Assembly: GCA_965153355.1 (NCBI GenBank)
Contig: OZ231126.1
Span: 85,560,001 to 85,624,000 of the forward strand
Reading direction: 5' to 3'
Source: Flaccisagitta enflata
Taxonomy: Eukaryota; Chaetognatha; Sagittoidea; Aphragmophora
DNA: 64,000 nucleotides
Positions 54,069 through 64,000 of the stretch are shown piece after piece. Within the stretch, counting starts at the first letter, position 1; each line of letters starts with the position of its first letter. Position numbers and translations under genes: made by a program. The notes under the pieces were generated by a model. That model had not been told where the DNA came from and ran no database searches. It saw nothing but the letters and a program-made list of their open reading frames with translations.

Positions 54069-54459
54069 CTTCTCCTTCTTCTTCTTCGAGAGAGAGAGAC
54101 TTGCTTTTGAATGTACTCCGCTTCTTAAAACAGCGGCACGTGATTGTGGAATCGAAAATTGATAATTATTTGTCACACAAAATAAAAATGACAAACAAAT
54201 GACAAATGATGAAAATAAATCGTCTCGAGTTTTGCCCAGACGAAATGCAAAAATGTGATTATTATGCCATTGAATTTGGGGGTGAACGTGACTCGAAAAA
54301 TTTTGGGGGTTTTGATTTGGTCATGAAATCTTTTGATGGATAATTCGGTGGTTTGGCGAGGCAATCTTTATTCGTAATCGATCAGCCTTGAATGATTTTT
54401 TTGATGGTTTTGAAGAACAATGGAACCCTCTACTTTTTTTAAAAATTTATTTGGTTTAC

Positions 54460-54881
54460 AGTCGCGTGCTTTGTGACTCTTTTATCCTATATGTCGGTCG
54501 GTCGGTTGGTAACACTTTGCCTCTTTGACGTTTACAGACGGCTTTTACGCACTGAGCAATTGGCTTGGGCTTTCTCTATGTCATCTGCTAAAATCTGGGC
54601 GAGTATTGACACAATTTTTTTTTCAAGAAAACCATTTGGGTCGTATATCTCTTTGAGTAAGGCTTCAAGTTTGAAAGAAGTGTGTAACATTGTAAAAACC
54701 GTGTGTCAATATTGCAACTTTTTTCGGATTCAGATTACGGTCGGTAACACATTCCTTTTTGGTTGATAAAGGCGGGTTTTTCGCTTAGGTTCCTGTCTAA
54801 ATGCTTTCATGGGTTACTTCATCTTTGCCCACGCCCCTGCCCACCTGCATGCGACAAAAGCAGTCACGTATCCTGCCTCTG
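54460..54881 (+). mobile_element. F1 element, longer interior
   Basis: AGTCGCGTGCTTTGTGACTC, (CGGT)n, a unique-looking interior, then CACCTGCATGCGACAAAAGC and CCTGCCTCTG. An F2 element starts directly after it. Confidence 0.65.
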
Positions 54882-54885
54882 TTTT

Positions 54886-55444
54886 TGGGCAGCGGCGTCG
54901 AAGGGGACAAAGTCCTGTAGAACACAGGGGACTTTCATTCGTTCGTTCGTTCGTTTGTTCGTTTGTTCGTTCGTTCGTTCGTTCGTTTGTTTGTTTGTTC
55001 GTTCGTTCGTTCGTTCGTTTGTTTGTTCGTTCGTTCGTTTGTCCGTTCGTCCCCCCCAGGCCCTCTCAGGCCTGAAATCTGACCTCTCAGGCCTAAAATC
55101 TGCCCTCTCAGGCCTGAAATCTGACCTCTCAGGCCTTGAATCTGGCCTCTCAGGCCTGAAATCTGCCCTAGCAGATTCCAGGCCTGAGAGGGTAGATTTC
55201 AGGCCTGAGAGGGTAGATTTCAGGCCTGAGAGGGCAGATTAAAGGCCTGAGAGGGCAGATTAAAGGCCTGAGAGGGCCTGGGGGGCGGACGGACGGACGG
55301 ACGGACGAACAAACGAACGAAAGTCCCCTGTGTTTTACAGGACTTCATCCCCTTTGGGATCGCTGCCCTGCCTCTCATTCCGATTTTCAACCATGCAAAG
55401 CAGGGCAACGGGTATCGCTGACCACATATTGCCCTTGGGCGACC
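54886..55444 (+). mobile_element. F2 foldback element
   Basis: TTTGGGCAGCGGCGTCGAAG, (GTTC)n, CTCAGGCCTGAAATCTGACC units inverting to GGCCTGAGAGGGTAGATTTC, (GGAC)n, then TTTGGGATCGCTGCCCTG and the tail GCAACGGGTATCGCTGACC. Confidence 0.8.
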
Positions 55445-55584
55445 TATTCTATTTTGCATTCTTCATATGCGTGAAAAACAGTAAAGCTGGACTCAAAAGC
55501 ACTGAAAGCTAGCTCGTTTCTCAACGTTTCCCTCAAATGTACGTTTTGTCATATAGTCCAGTTCCTTACGGGAGGAAACAAAAG

Positions 55585-56375
55585 CATATTGGCGTTTTTA
55601 GAGAAAGTTACCAAAATTTGCATACAGGTTCAGTTTTTGATGCTGAACAACATGGAAAGAGCTATTTGGCCAAAAAATGGCATGGCCTTATGAAAAAATG
55701 GTTTTTTTTTTAAAAAATTGGAAAAAATTGCGCTGACGCCACACTGTTTGAGCTAATGATACAAAAATTTAAGGGAAAGAACCTACATGTTTTGTTTACT
55801 TGCATACCAAATTCGTCAAGTAGAAGCCACAGTGGGCCTTAACTGGGTAAGCGGAGATATTGCATTTCAAAGTCTAGACCTATTTTTCAAAAAAGGGCTA
55901 TGTTTCATTTTTTTGGCAAAAAATAGAATCTTTTGAGTCAGATGCCTAAAATCATCAATATTGATGCAAATTGTCCATATCCACCTGGAAAAAAAAACGG
56001 CATAAAAGTTTGTGCCCTATTTTTTCCAAAACGGCCAAAAAAAAACAGAAAAAATTTGCAAATTTTATTTCTTTTTTAAAATCTTTAGTATTTTTGAAAA
56101 GATATCAAAAACACTGATGCCAATGGTGGGAATCATATCTCTGAATGAATATAAACATAACCCCAAAGTTTCAGGACACTGGCGAGTCTGAAAGAACAGA
56201 AACATATTTTCTAATATTCAAAAAATGGAAAAATTTCTTTGAACTCTTGGATACCCATGGATTTTTGGCACCGCTGAGTCCAAACGACCAAGTTTTGCAT
56301 GTAAGTTTGCAACATCCATGCGCAACTTCATGCCAAGTTTTAGCACTCTAGGTTAATTTTTAGTCTGGTTTTTTT
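55585..56375. repeat. R4 dispersed repeat, copy 1
   Basis: AT-rich repeat with landmarks ACCAAAATTTGCATACAG, TTGCGCTGACGCCACAC and TACCCATGGATTTTTGGCA. An inverted copy lies at 62760-63990. It carries no reading frame of note. Confidence 0.75.
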
Positions 56376-57249
56376 AAAAATAATTGAAAAAATGGGCTAT
56401 AAAATGGAAAAAAACGTTTTTTTTTTTTTTTTGCCAAATTTGCTTATTAGGTGATATGAGCATCAATTTATTGTATAGATGATCAATGAATCTAGGATGC
56501 ACCATCATGCAAAAGGGAAGTGGCTGTGATCCCAGGTTTTTGAAATAATCACTTTTGAATTTTTGCCTCATTTTTTGGTCAAGATATTTGTGGAAAAATA
56601 CCAAATTTGATTAACATGTTCCAGGACACCTACACAAAATTTCATACATGAGGTTCAACTGTAAGATTGAAAAAATTGACATTGAGACCCTAAAAAGTTC
56701 AAAAAAATTTTATTTTTAATAAACAACAGCTATAACTTGACAATAAATGGTACTACAGTCATCAAATTTGGTCAGTGGAAGTCAATTCCAACATAATAAT
56801 GGCAGATTTTTCAAAATCTTTGAAAAATTTGGTCCAAAACAGCCTTTTTTTGGCCAAAATTTCCTTAAAAATGGGATTTTTTCATCCACTACCAGGCCTT
56901 ATGCCCTCTCTATCACCACATTATTCTCATTTAGGCTCTACACACACACAAGAACTAGCATAAAAGATATTTGGGTTCTTATCATTTTTTGATGAAAAAA
57001 TTTTTAAGAATTTTTTTAACTCTCTTTTTTTAAAATCATTAAAAGTATAGAAAAATTTAGTTTCAGTGTTATAAGAATAGCAAAATATTATGATATTTAT
57101 CACAAAAGATTATAATGGAATTTTTTTTTAATTTAATGATATGAAGTAAAATGTTTTATGAACAATGCAATACACTAAATTTTCAAAATTGTAAAAAAAT
57201 GTTTTTCAAATCTCAATCTGTGGACACTATATAAAACCTTTTCAGCCTG
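56376..57249. other. AT-rich noncoding, no gene seen
   Basis: Homopolymer A and T runs, AT-rich. No recognised feature. Confidence 0.4.
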
Positions 57250-57419
57250 TTACACAACTTGACAACCAGCTTTGTTAGTCCGTCAGTCAGTTCATCCATT
57301 CAAGCATCATATCATTATATTTGCTCTTTTGATCTTACGACTCTTGGCCAAATGAAGTGAACTCAAATATAGCCTCTCCCAACCCGCACACGATTGGAGT
57401 AGCCAAATATCCGGCCTTG
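57250..57419 (+). mobile_element. Degenerate F1 element
   Basis: GTTACACAACTTGACAACCA, weak (CCGT)n, 3' CCCGCACACGATTGGAGTAG ... ATCCGGCCTTG. Confidence 0.65.
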
Positions 57420-57440
57420 TTTCTTTAGGGCCATAAGAAA

Positions 57441-57567
57441 AAAGGCCAGATACACGGCCAATACCAGTTGCGGACGGGTGGGCAGGGGCGGAATCATGCG
57501 TTTTCACACATTTTGACTTGTGGTCATGGATGGACATAAGCTCTTACAGAGTTGCGTGTCCCCAACT
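57441..57567 (-). mobile_element. F1 element
   Basis: Minus reading: AGTTGGGGACACGCAACTCT ... GTCCGCAACTGGTATTGGCC ... TCTGGCC. Confidence 0.8.
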
Positions 57568-58155
57568 AAAAACTGTTAAGTCATAAATTTTTTTCACAAA
57601 ATTTCTTACCTGGAAATTTTTTGTTGACATTTAAAAAAATTTTTTTTTTTTTTACGCAAAGATTTTTTTGTCAAAACTTTTTGCTATTTTTTTTTCTGCG
57701 TAAATTTTTTTTCAAAAAAAAATCTTTTTTTTTTCAATTTTTTTCATGAAAATTTTTTACCTCAAAAATAATTTGCTCAAAAATAATTTTTAAGCAAAAA
57801 AAAAAATTTTGGTATAAAAAATATTTCTTTAAAAAATTTATTGAATTTATTTAGCAACTTCCCTACAGTTTTGAGTAAAAAAAAAAGACATATTTGGATT
57901 CAACATAGTCAATACTACAAAACATTATTCTTTCATAATTTTTTATAACTAATCATTTTGTCCCTGGAAATTTTCAAGTCTGACTTTGCTTGTCTGTATC
58001 ACAAAAACCATAGATTCTACGCACCTACGAACTTTGCTATTAGTACTGGCATATCAAAAACTATCAACTATGAAATTTTCAGCGATGCGGTTTTTTTTTT
58101 TTGTGGCTAAAAAATGCTGAATTTTTTAATTTTGTGCCTGAATTTATTATTTGTG
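57568..58155. other. AT-rich noncoding, no gene seen
   Basis: Long A and T runs (for example 57630-57850) and no reading frame. Confidence 0.4.
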
Positions 58156-58282
58156 CACTCATAAAAAATTTTTTTGGGTATAATATTATATTCAAAAATT
58201 ATATCAATCGCAGACGAAATTATATTCCTCAAAAACCGGCGCAAAATTATACAAAATTATACAAAATTATATTGAAATTATA

Positions 58283-58814
58283 CAGTAGATGTTATTTAGA
58301 CTTGGAAATACGGGGGAATACATGGGAAGACAAATATACTTAGCATTATTGAAATATAACGATGGCGACGTTAGTTGTTATTGCCATGGATCACATTTCT
58401 ATGTAACACGCTTAAAGTATCAACATTTTGAGAAATTTAAGGAACATTGTTAAATAGATTTCTTAACTTTCACATATGTTCTGTAAGAATATTGCGTTAG
58501 CCGTTGCTAGGAGCGTAACTATGTGTGACAGCCCTCTGATGCTCCCTAGCAACCGCCAAACGAGCAGTATTCTTACAGAACATACTGTGGGAAAGTTGTA
58601 GCAAATTTTATTTTGAACAATGTTCCCGCAAAAAATTTCTCAAAATATTGATACTTTAGAGTCAATACATGAAAATGTGTTTCCATGGCAACCAACACCC
58701 ATGGGCAATAAAGCATCCTTTTATTAGTTTATATTCCAAATATCAGTCTCTTAAGTTTATTTGTCTTCCTGTAATGAATTCCCCCGTATTTCCAAGTCTA
58801 GACGACATCTACTG
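58283..58814. mobile_element. Fully palindromic Tc1/mariner-like MITE, 532 bases
   Basis: Flanked by TA on both sides. Arms CAGTAGATGTTATTTAGACT and CAGTAGATGTCGTCTAGACT (other strand) continue through CTTGGAAATACGGGGGAAT to the centre near 58540 (GTTCTGTAAGAATATTGCG / CAGTATTCTTACAGAAC). Confidence 0.85.
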
Positions 58815-59230
58815 TATCTTAGTCAGAAAAATTCCGACCAAATATATTTATTATATTGGTTATAACAGTTATATTCACGTCTGCAAATTCGGGAAGTAAG
58901 TGGAAAAATAATACATTAATTATACCCGCTCTACTTCGCGATTTTGAAAAAATAGCAAAAAAATAAAAATTATATAAGCCTCACTTAGAAATTTTCTAAT
59001 TTCTTAAGAAATCAATCTCATTTGCATATTGCAGTCATTTAGTTTTTGAGTTTTTTTGGCTACATTATCGTTAAAAAATGCATACTTTGTTAATTTTTGA
59101 TAGTGTTTATATAATTATTATATACATCAAAAACTGGTTCATTACTGTCTATAACTTTCTAGATAAACAAGTCTTTGTCATACAGTAATGACAAGGATAT
59201 AAAAGAGAAATCAAATATTCATATGTGTTC

Positions 59231-59398
59231 ATGGGTGGAAGAGGAAAAGGTGGAAGAGGAAGAGGAAAAGGAAAACAAAGAGGAAGAGGAGAAGGTAGGG
59301 GAAGAGGAAGAGGAGAAGGTGGAGGAAGAGGAAGAGGAGAAGGTGGGGGAATAGAAAGAGGAGGGAGAAAGAAAAAACATCAGTACTGCAATATGTAA
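59231..59398 (+). other. Small Arg/Gly-rich open frame inside the 58156-59645 element
   Basis: ATG to TAA, 55 codons, starting MGGRGKGGRGRGKGK and ending with a basic Arg/Lys stretch. RGG-like composition, but it is written by a GGAAGA-type purine minisatellite, so it may be noncoding. Confidence 0.2.
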
Positions 59399-59645
59399 AT
59401 GAGATCAGTTTATATCTTGAAATATAATAGTTGGACTTGATGATATAACTGTTATGTTACAGCAATATAATTTTGATATAATTTTGATATAATTTTGCTT
59501 AACCTGTATAATTTTGATATAATTTTGTATAATTTCAATCTAATTTCGCAAAAAGTCAGGGCTAAAAAAGCGGAAATATAATTTTGTCCGCGATTGATAT
59601 AATTTTTGAATATAACATTATACCCAAAAATTTTTTTTATGAGTG

Positions 59646-60507
59646 TGGCGCACTGTGCATCGAATATCAATTTATCCTTTTTTCTCTGAGATTGTTATGG
59701 CTGCACGCCTGCGGGCGTCACCATTAGATCTGGCACGTCAAATATCATCAGTTACCCTTTTCTAGATTCTGGATAAGACAGTGGTCTTCCGAAGGCAACA
59801 TTTGTGTTTCATAAAGAGCCAAAATCAAAAAACAAAAATGTGTTGAACTGAATAATTATACTAAAATAATTATTGAAATGAGTCAGGATAGATATATTTT
59901 TGCATGATTTGCACTTAACAAGAAAAAAGAACCTAATAAAGATGAAAATGATGAAGAAAATTTACTGCAAATTTTTAAGAATTTCATTTTTGGTTAGTGA
60001 CCAATGGCCTGTTGAAATTATAAATTTGCATAGAAAATGAAAAAATGAAAAACATAGTTCTCTTTTAAAATCATTCACAAAGAGAACTATGTTTTGGAAA
60101 ATGCAAAATTTCCCTTATTAGAGAGTAATATAATTTCAACCGCAGGCGAGGATAAGAAAATGTCATCAATATTTTACTAAAAACCTTGATTTTCTTGTCT
60201 TATTTCATGTGAATTGCAAAGTTAGAATCAGTTTTGAGGTCGGAATATGATAAAAATGTATAAACCAAGTCTCTTTAGAGATGATTTGTCCTCTAAAAGT
60301 GTTTGAGTACTACTATCAGTCTGATACTTATGCAAAAAGTATGGTGAAACTTTTAATTTTCCTTCGAAAATTTGCCGTCATAACCTTTGTAGGTGGGAAA
60401 TTAAAATTTTTCTAAGTTGGCGCCCAAATTTTCATTTTGGTGACCACAGTGCACTGAGATTCTAGATTTTTGAGCTTTGACCAGACCTGTAAATGGGAGT
60501 CTGTTTT
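59646..60507. other. AT-rich noncoding, no gene seen
   Basis: One inverted motif (ACATAGTTCTCTTT / AAAGAGAACTATGT, about 60052-60094) forms a short hairpin; nothing else supported. Confidence 0.4.
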
Positions 60508-60580
60508 TTGTTGCATGCTACACAACTCTATTAATTGCTATCTGGGTTGGTCAGTTTGTCGGTCGGTCACCATTTGCTTT
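60508..60580 (+). mobile_element. F1 5' fragment, with a 3' fragment inverted at 60803-60875
   Basis: GTTGCATGCTACACAACTCT and (GGTC)n; the other piece shows AACAAGGCGGGTGGGCA and GGGCAGGAGCAG, typical of F1 3' halves. Confidence 0.5.
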
Positions 60581-61118
60581 TTCAGCCTAGTTCAGTGTTC
60601 AGTTATATTTTCCCCACATTTTCTTTTTTTCTCTTTTTCCCCCTTTGGTTTCCTTCCCCATCTCCAGACCCTTCGATTTCCCCCCCCCCCCCACCGGGGG
60701 GGGGGAAACCAAAATGATATACAGGCCTGGTTTAAAATGCCTCATCTATCTAGAATCTGTCTGCTTTGGTCAGGTTAGTCAATTGATGTTGCATTGATTA
60801 AAACAAGGCGGGTGGGCACAGGCCTTATATGAGGTCACCAGATCATTTGGGCAGGAGCAGTTGATGTGGCATTGGTTCCAACAATTATAAAGTTGCTTGT
60901 TTTTGGTGAGTCATTAATCTCTAACAATCGTTGCCAACGTTCTTGACAATATGAGTGGTTGCGTTGGAGTAGTTGAAACAAATCGACAGTTGAAATATGT
61001 TTAGCCCACGTAAACGTAAGTTTCGACTCTGGGATAGCTTTGTCTTGTAGAATGTTCTGACTGACTGACGATGTTAGACGCAAAGGAAATGAGGCGTAGA
61101 TTGGAAAATAGCGTTGCG

Positions 61119-61345
61119 ATGGTCTCGTATTTGAGGCTTTGGTCTGTCATTAATGGTTTCCTACTGTAATCATCAGTGCTTGAATTATCGACCGGGACCT
61201 GGCACTAGTTTTGGTCTCGTATTTGAGGCTTTGGTCCATCATTAATAGTTTTCTACTGTAATCATCCGTGCTTGAATTATCAACCGGGACCTGGCACTAG
61301 TTTTGAGTATTTCACTCAAAACTAGCACCAGGTCCCGGTTTTTTT
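61119..61345. repeat. Tandem duplication (about 96 bases) ending in a hairpin
   Basis: GGTCTCGTATTTGAGGCTTT ... GACCTGGCACTAGTTTT occurs twice. The second copy is followed by its inverted end: CCGGGACCTGGCACTAGTTT / AAAACTAGCACCAGGTCCCG with a short loop, then a T-run. Confidence 0.8.
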
Positions 61346-61689
61346 TTGGGCCCCTAGAGCAAATATAATTATTATAATTTAGCTTAGTCGGGAAAAAAGT
61401 CGAAGTCAGTCTTCGACTTTTTGACATATTCGAGAGAAACAGGGTTTTCATTTTCTTATGAGGAAGTTGTGCATCTCATCCGGCTGATTGCACCCTTGGA
61501 CGAAATTGGTATGGTAAGTAAATTTGATTATTCTCTTTCATTTGGCACCAAACAGAATTCTCTACGACAAATATTTTTCGCGCTATGATTTTTTAAAGAT
61601 TTATTTACGAAAAATTTAAATTGATTTTTTTTTATTTTTTATGATTTTAAGTAGGATCAATAAAAAAATGTATTTATATTTGTTTGAGC

Positions 61690-62070
61690 ATGCAAATACA
61701 AGAAAACATGTTTATGAGCATAGCTGCTTATCTCTTAGGGTGTTTTTGAGCAGTCTAGCTCATTTAGCTCATTTTGCTCCGTTTTTTTTCTGATTTCAAA
61801 TTCAATAAATGAATAAATATTTTGTTACATTTTTAAGCAAGCAGATACAAAAAAGTATGTCAGTGAGCTCAGTTGCTTATTTGCGAGGGTATTTTTATGT
61901 ATTCTAGCTCACTTGGCTCATCTAGCTCAGTCTTTTTTCTGATCTTTAATGAGATAAATACATAAATGCAAATACAAGAAAGCATGTCAGTGAGCATAGC
62001 TGGTTGTGTGGTTGAGTGATGTTGAGCATTTTAGCTTATCTAGCTCATTTGGCTCAGTCCTATATTTCTC
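61690..62070. repeat. Tandem repeat, unit about 140 bases, three copies
   Basis: Each unit holds GCAAATACAAGAAAACATG, GAGCATAGCTGCTTAT and repeated TAGCTCAT(T/C)T motifs. Confidence 0.75.
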
Positions 62071-62512
62071 GGATTAACAGTGCAACCAATACATGCAAGT
62101 GCTCTTGATTTGATCTAATAAGATTTGCAGTGACTGAAAACAAAAGCTTGGTGAAAAGTGACCAATGCTTACGACTTTTTTCCTCACGGCGACAGCCGCC
62201 ATTACTGGTTTGATTATTAGAAGGTTGCGGTATAGTTATCATTTTTCCAAAATTTAATCATTATATAGATTCTTTGTAATAATTATATTTTGCTTTTATA
62301 ATTACAAGATTTATGTTGTATAATTTTGTCTAATTCCGGTTTCAAGATCCGCAATAGCTGTCTAATTTTGTCTAATTGTGTCTAATTTTGTCTAATTTTG
62401 TCTAATTTCTATATAATTGTGTATAATTGCCTTACCGAAACAGCAAAAAATATGATTTTGTCTGTACTGTTTATAAATTATCAGATAATATCATTCAGTT
62501 CACATATTTTTT

Positions 62513-62746
62513 AGTCGCGTGCACGCGACTCTATGACCCACTCTGTCCGTCTGTCGGTCCGTCTGTCGGTCAGTCCCACTTAACTTTTTTTAGCTGTTTG
62601 ACATCATTTTAAGTTATTTTAAGTCATTTTAAGTCATTCTAAGTCATTCTAAGTCAATTTACAATTAGTGTCTTAGTCTTTTGGTCTTTTAGTCTTTTGG
62701 TCTAATGGTCTTAACAACCGCACGCGACTGTAAAGGGTTGTCCTTG
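62513..62746 (+). mobile_element. F1 element with (AAGTCATTTT)n
   Basis: AGTCGCGTGCACGCGACTCT, then (AAGTCATTCT)n, CCGCACGCGACTGTAAAGGG, TTGTCCTTG. Confidence 0.85.
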
Positions 62747-62759
62747 TTTGAGTGCAACC

Positions 62760-63990
62760 AGGAAGCAAATATGACCAAAAAACAGCTTTTTGCGTTTTTT
62801 AGCCCATATTTTTCAATTTTTTTTTAAACCAGACTAAAAATTGACCTAGAGTACTACAATTTGGCATGAAGTTGCGCATGGATGTTGAGAACTTATATGC
62901 AAAATTTGGTTTTATTAGCTGAAGTTGTTTGGGCTCAGCATGCAGCAGTGCCAAAAAGCCATGGGTATCCAAGAGTTCTTAGAAATTTTGCCATTTTTTA
63001 AATATTTAAAAATATTTTTCTGTTCTTTCAGTGTTTCAGTGTTCTTTCAGTGTCCTGAAACCTTGGGGTTATGTTCATATTAATTCTGAGGTATGATTGC
63101 CACTATTGGCATCAGTGTTTTTGGTATTTTTTCAATACTACTAAAGATTTTAGAAAAGAAATAAATTTGCAAATTTTTTTTTGGGGTAGGGGTTTTGGCC
63201 GTTTTGGAAAAAATAGGGCTCAAACTTTTATGCCGTTTTTTTTTCCCGGTGGATATGGACAATTTGCATCAATATGAAAGATTTCAGGCATCTGGCTCAA
63301 AAAATTCTATTTTTTGCCCAAAAAATGAAACATAGCCTCATCTTGAAAAACAGGCCTAGACTTAGAAACGCAATATCTCCGCTTCCACTCAACGGATTTT
63401 GCTAAAATTTGGTATGCAAGTAAACAAAACATGTAGTTTCTTTCCCTTAAAGCATTAGCATTACCATTAGCTTAAACGGTGTGGCGTCAGCGCAATTTTT
63501 CCCAATTTTTAGTTGCGTGCACGCGACTCTACAACCCGCTTTGTCCGTCCGTCGGTCCGTCGGTCCGTCGGTCCGTCGGTCCGTCGGTCCGTCGGTCCGA
63601 CCGTCCGTCGGTCCGTCACGCTTTACTTTTTTATTATACTTTAAGTTATTTCTAGTCATTCTAAGTCATTCTAAGTCATTCTAAGTCATTCTAAGTCATT
63701 TTAAGTCATTCTAAGTTATTTTAAGTCACTTAAGTCAAATAGGTCAAAGTAGTCATTTCAGTCATTTTAGGTCTTTTTAAGTCATTTGAAGTTGTCTTGA
63801 ATCATTTTAAGTCATCTTGAGTCAATAAAAGTCATCTTAAGTTATTTATGTCTTGCACGCGACTTATAGGTGTTGGCCTTGTTTTTCAAAAAAAACCATT
63901 TCTTTAAAAGACCATGCCATTTTTTGGCCGGGTGACTCTTTCCATGTTGTTCAGCATCAAAAACTGTCTGTATGCAAATTTTGGTAACTT
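62760..63990. repeat. R4 dispersed repeat, copy 2 (inverted), with F1 inserted
   Basis: Complementary landmarks: AGCCATGGGTATCCAAGAG, GTGTGGCGTCAGCGCAATTT, CTGTATGCAAATTTTGGTAA. It runs on to the right edge of the window. Confidence 0.75.
63511..63881 (+). mobile_element. F1 element inserted into a family R4 repeat (empty site known)
   Basis: AGTTGCGTGCACGCGACTCT ... TTGCACGCGACTTATAGGTG ... TTGGCCTTG, flanked by TTTTT on each side. The related R4 copy near 55715 lacks the insertion, so the boundaries of this 371-base copy are visible directly. Confidence 0.85.
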
Positions 63991-64000
63991 CCACAAATTT

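Larger units (their letters stand above)
58156..59645. mobile_element. 1.5 kb element with long terminal inverted repeats
   Basis: CACTCATAAAAAATTTTTTT then GGGTATAATATTATATTC...ATATCAATCGC at the left matches inversely GCGATTGATATAATTTTTGA ... ATGAGTG at the right. Interior has ATATAATTTTG tandem units, a purine-rich Arg/Gly-coding stretch and the nested palindromic MITE. No target duplication is certain. Confidence 0.75.

Overview
The window is eukaryotic nuclear DNA, most probably from an invertebrate animal. Genes are split by GT-AG introns. The products are secreted or membrane proteins built from animal extracellular domains (antistasin-like, thyroglobulin type-1, Ig, Kunitz). The rest is dominated by long microsatellites, non-LTR and DNA-transposon remnants and palindromic elements. 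I cannot name the species from sequence alone.

Genes were rebuilt by joining open frames at splice sites whose phases agree. (A) A minus-strand gene enters at the left edge (exons 1313-2015 and 1-155). (B) A plus-strand modular protease-inhibitor-like gene runs from 13075 to 43596: nine exons, 1,566 codons plus stop, 5' end not found. It has Cys-rich/antistasin-like modules, four clear and one decayed thyroglobulin type-1 domains, two Ig-like domains, a further antistasin-like module and one Kunitz domain. (C) A minus-strand gene of at least ten exons (33631 down to 21469, at least 1,354 residues, EF-hand-like C-terminus) lies wholly inside the 15.1 kb intron 5 of gene B; a further candidate minus exon (33954-34769) lies just upstream in the same intron. 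(D) A complete five-exon minus-strand gene (54068 down to 45867, 495 residues) encodes a signal peptide, a short ectodomain with a furin-type site, one membrane span and a long charged tail with two PPxY motifs. It converges on gene B.

Mobile DNA: a 5'-truncated, frameshifted LINE (about 2626-5697) sits between (TC)n tracts. About thirty copies of one short element, here called F1, are scattered on both strands; each starts with a hairpin whose sequence changes together with a complementary motif near the other end. A second family, F2, has constant ends and copy-specific palindromic interiors. There are MITE-like elements with recognisable target duplications (8 bp, hAT-like; TA, Tc1/mariner-like), a decayed pogo/Tigger transposase remnant, and several large inverted-repeat elements nested in one another. 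From about 55 kb to the right end I see no gene; it is AT-rich repeat DNA. No tRNA, rRNA or CRISPR was recognised.
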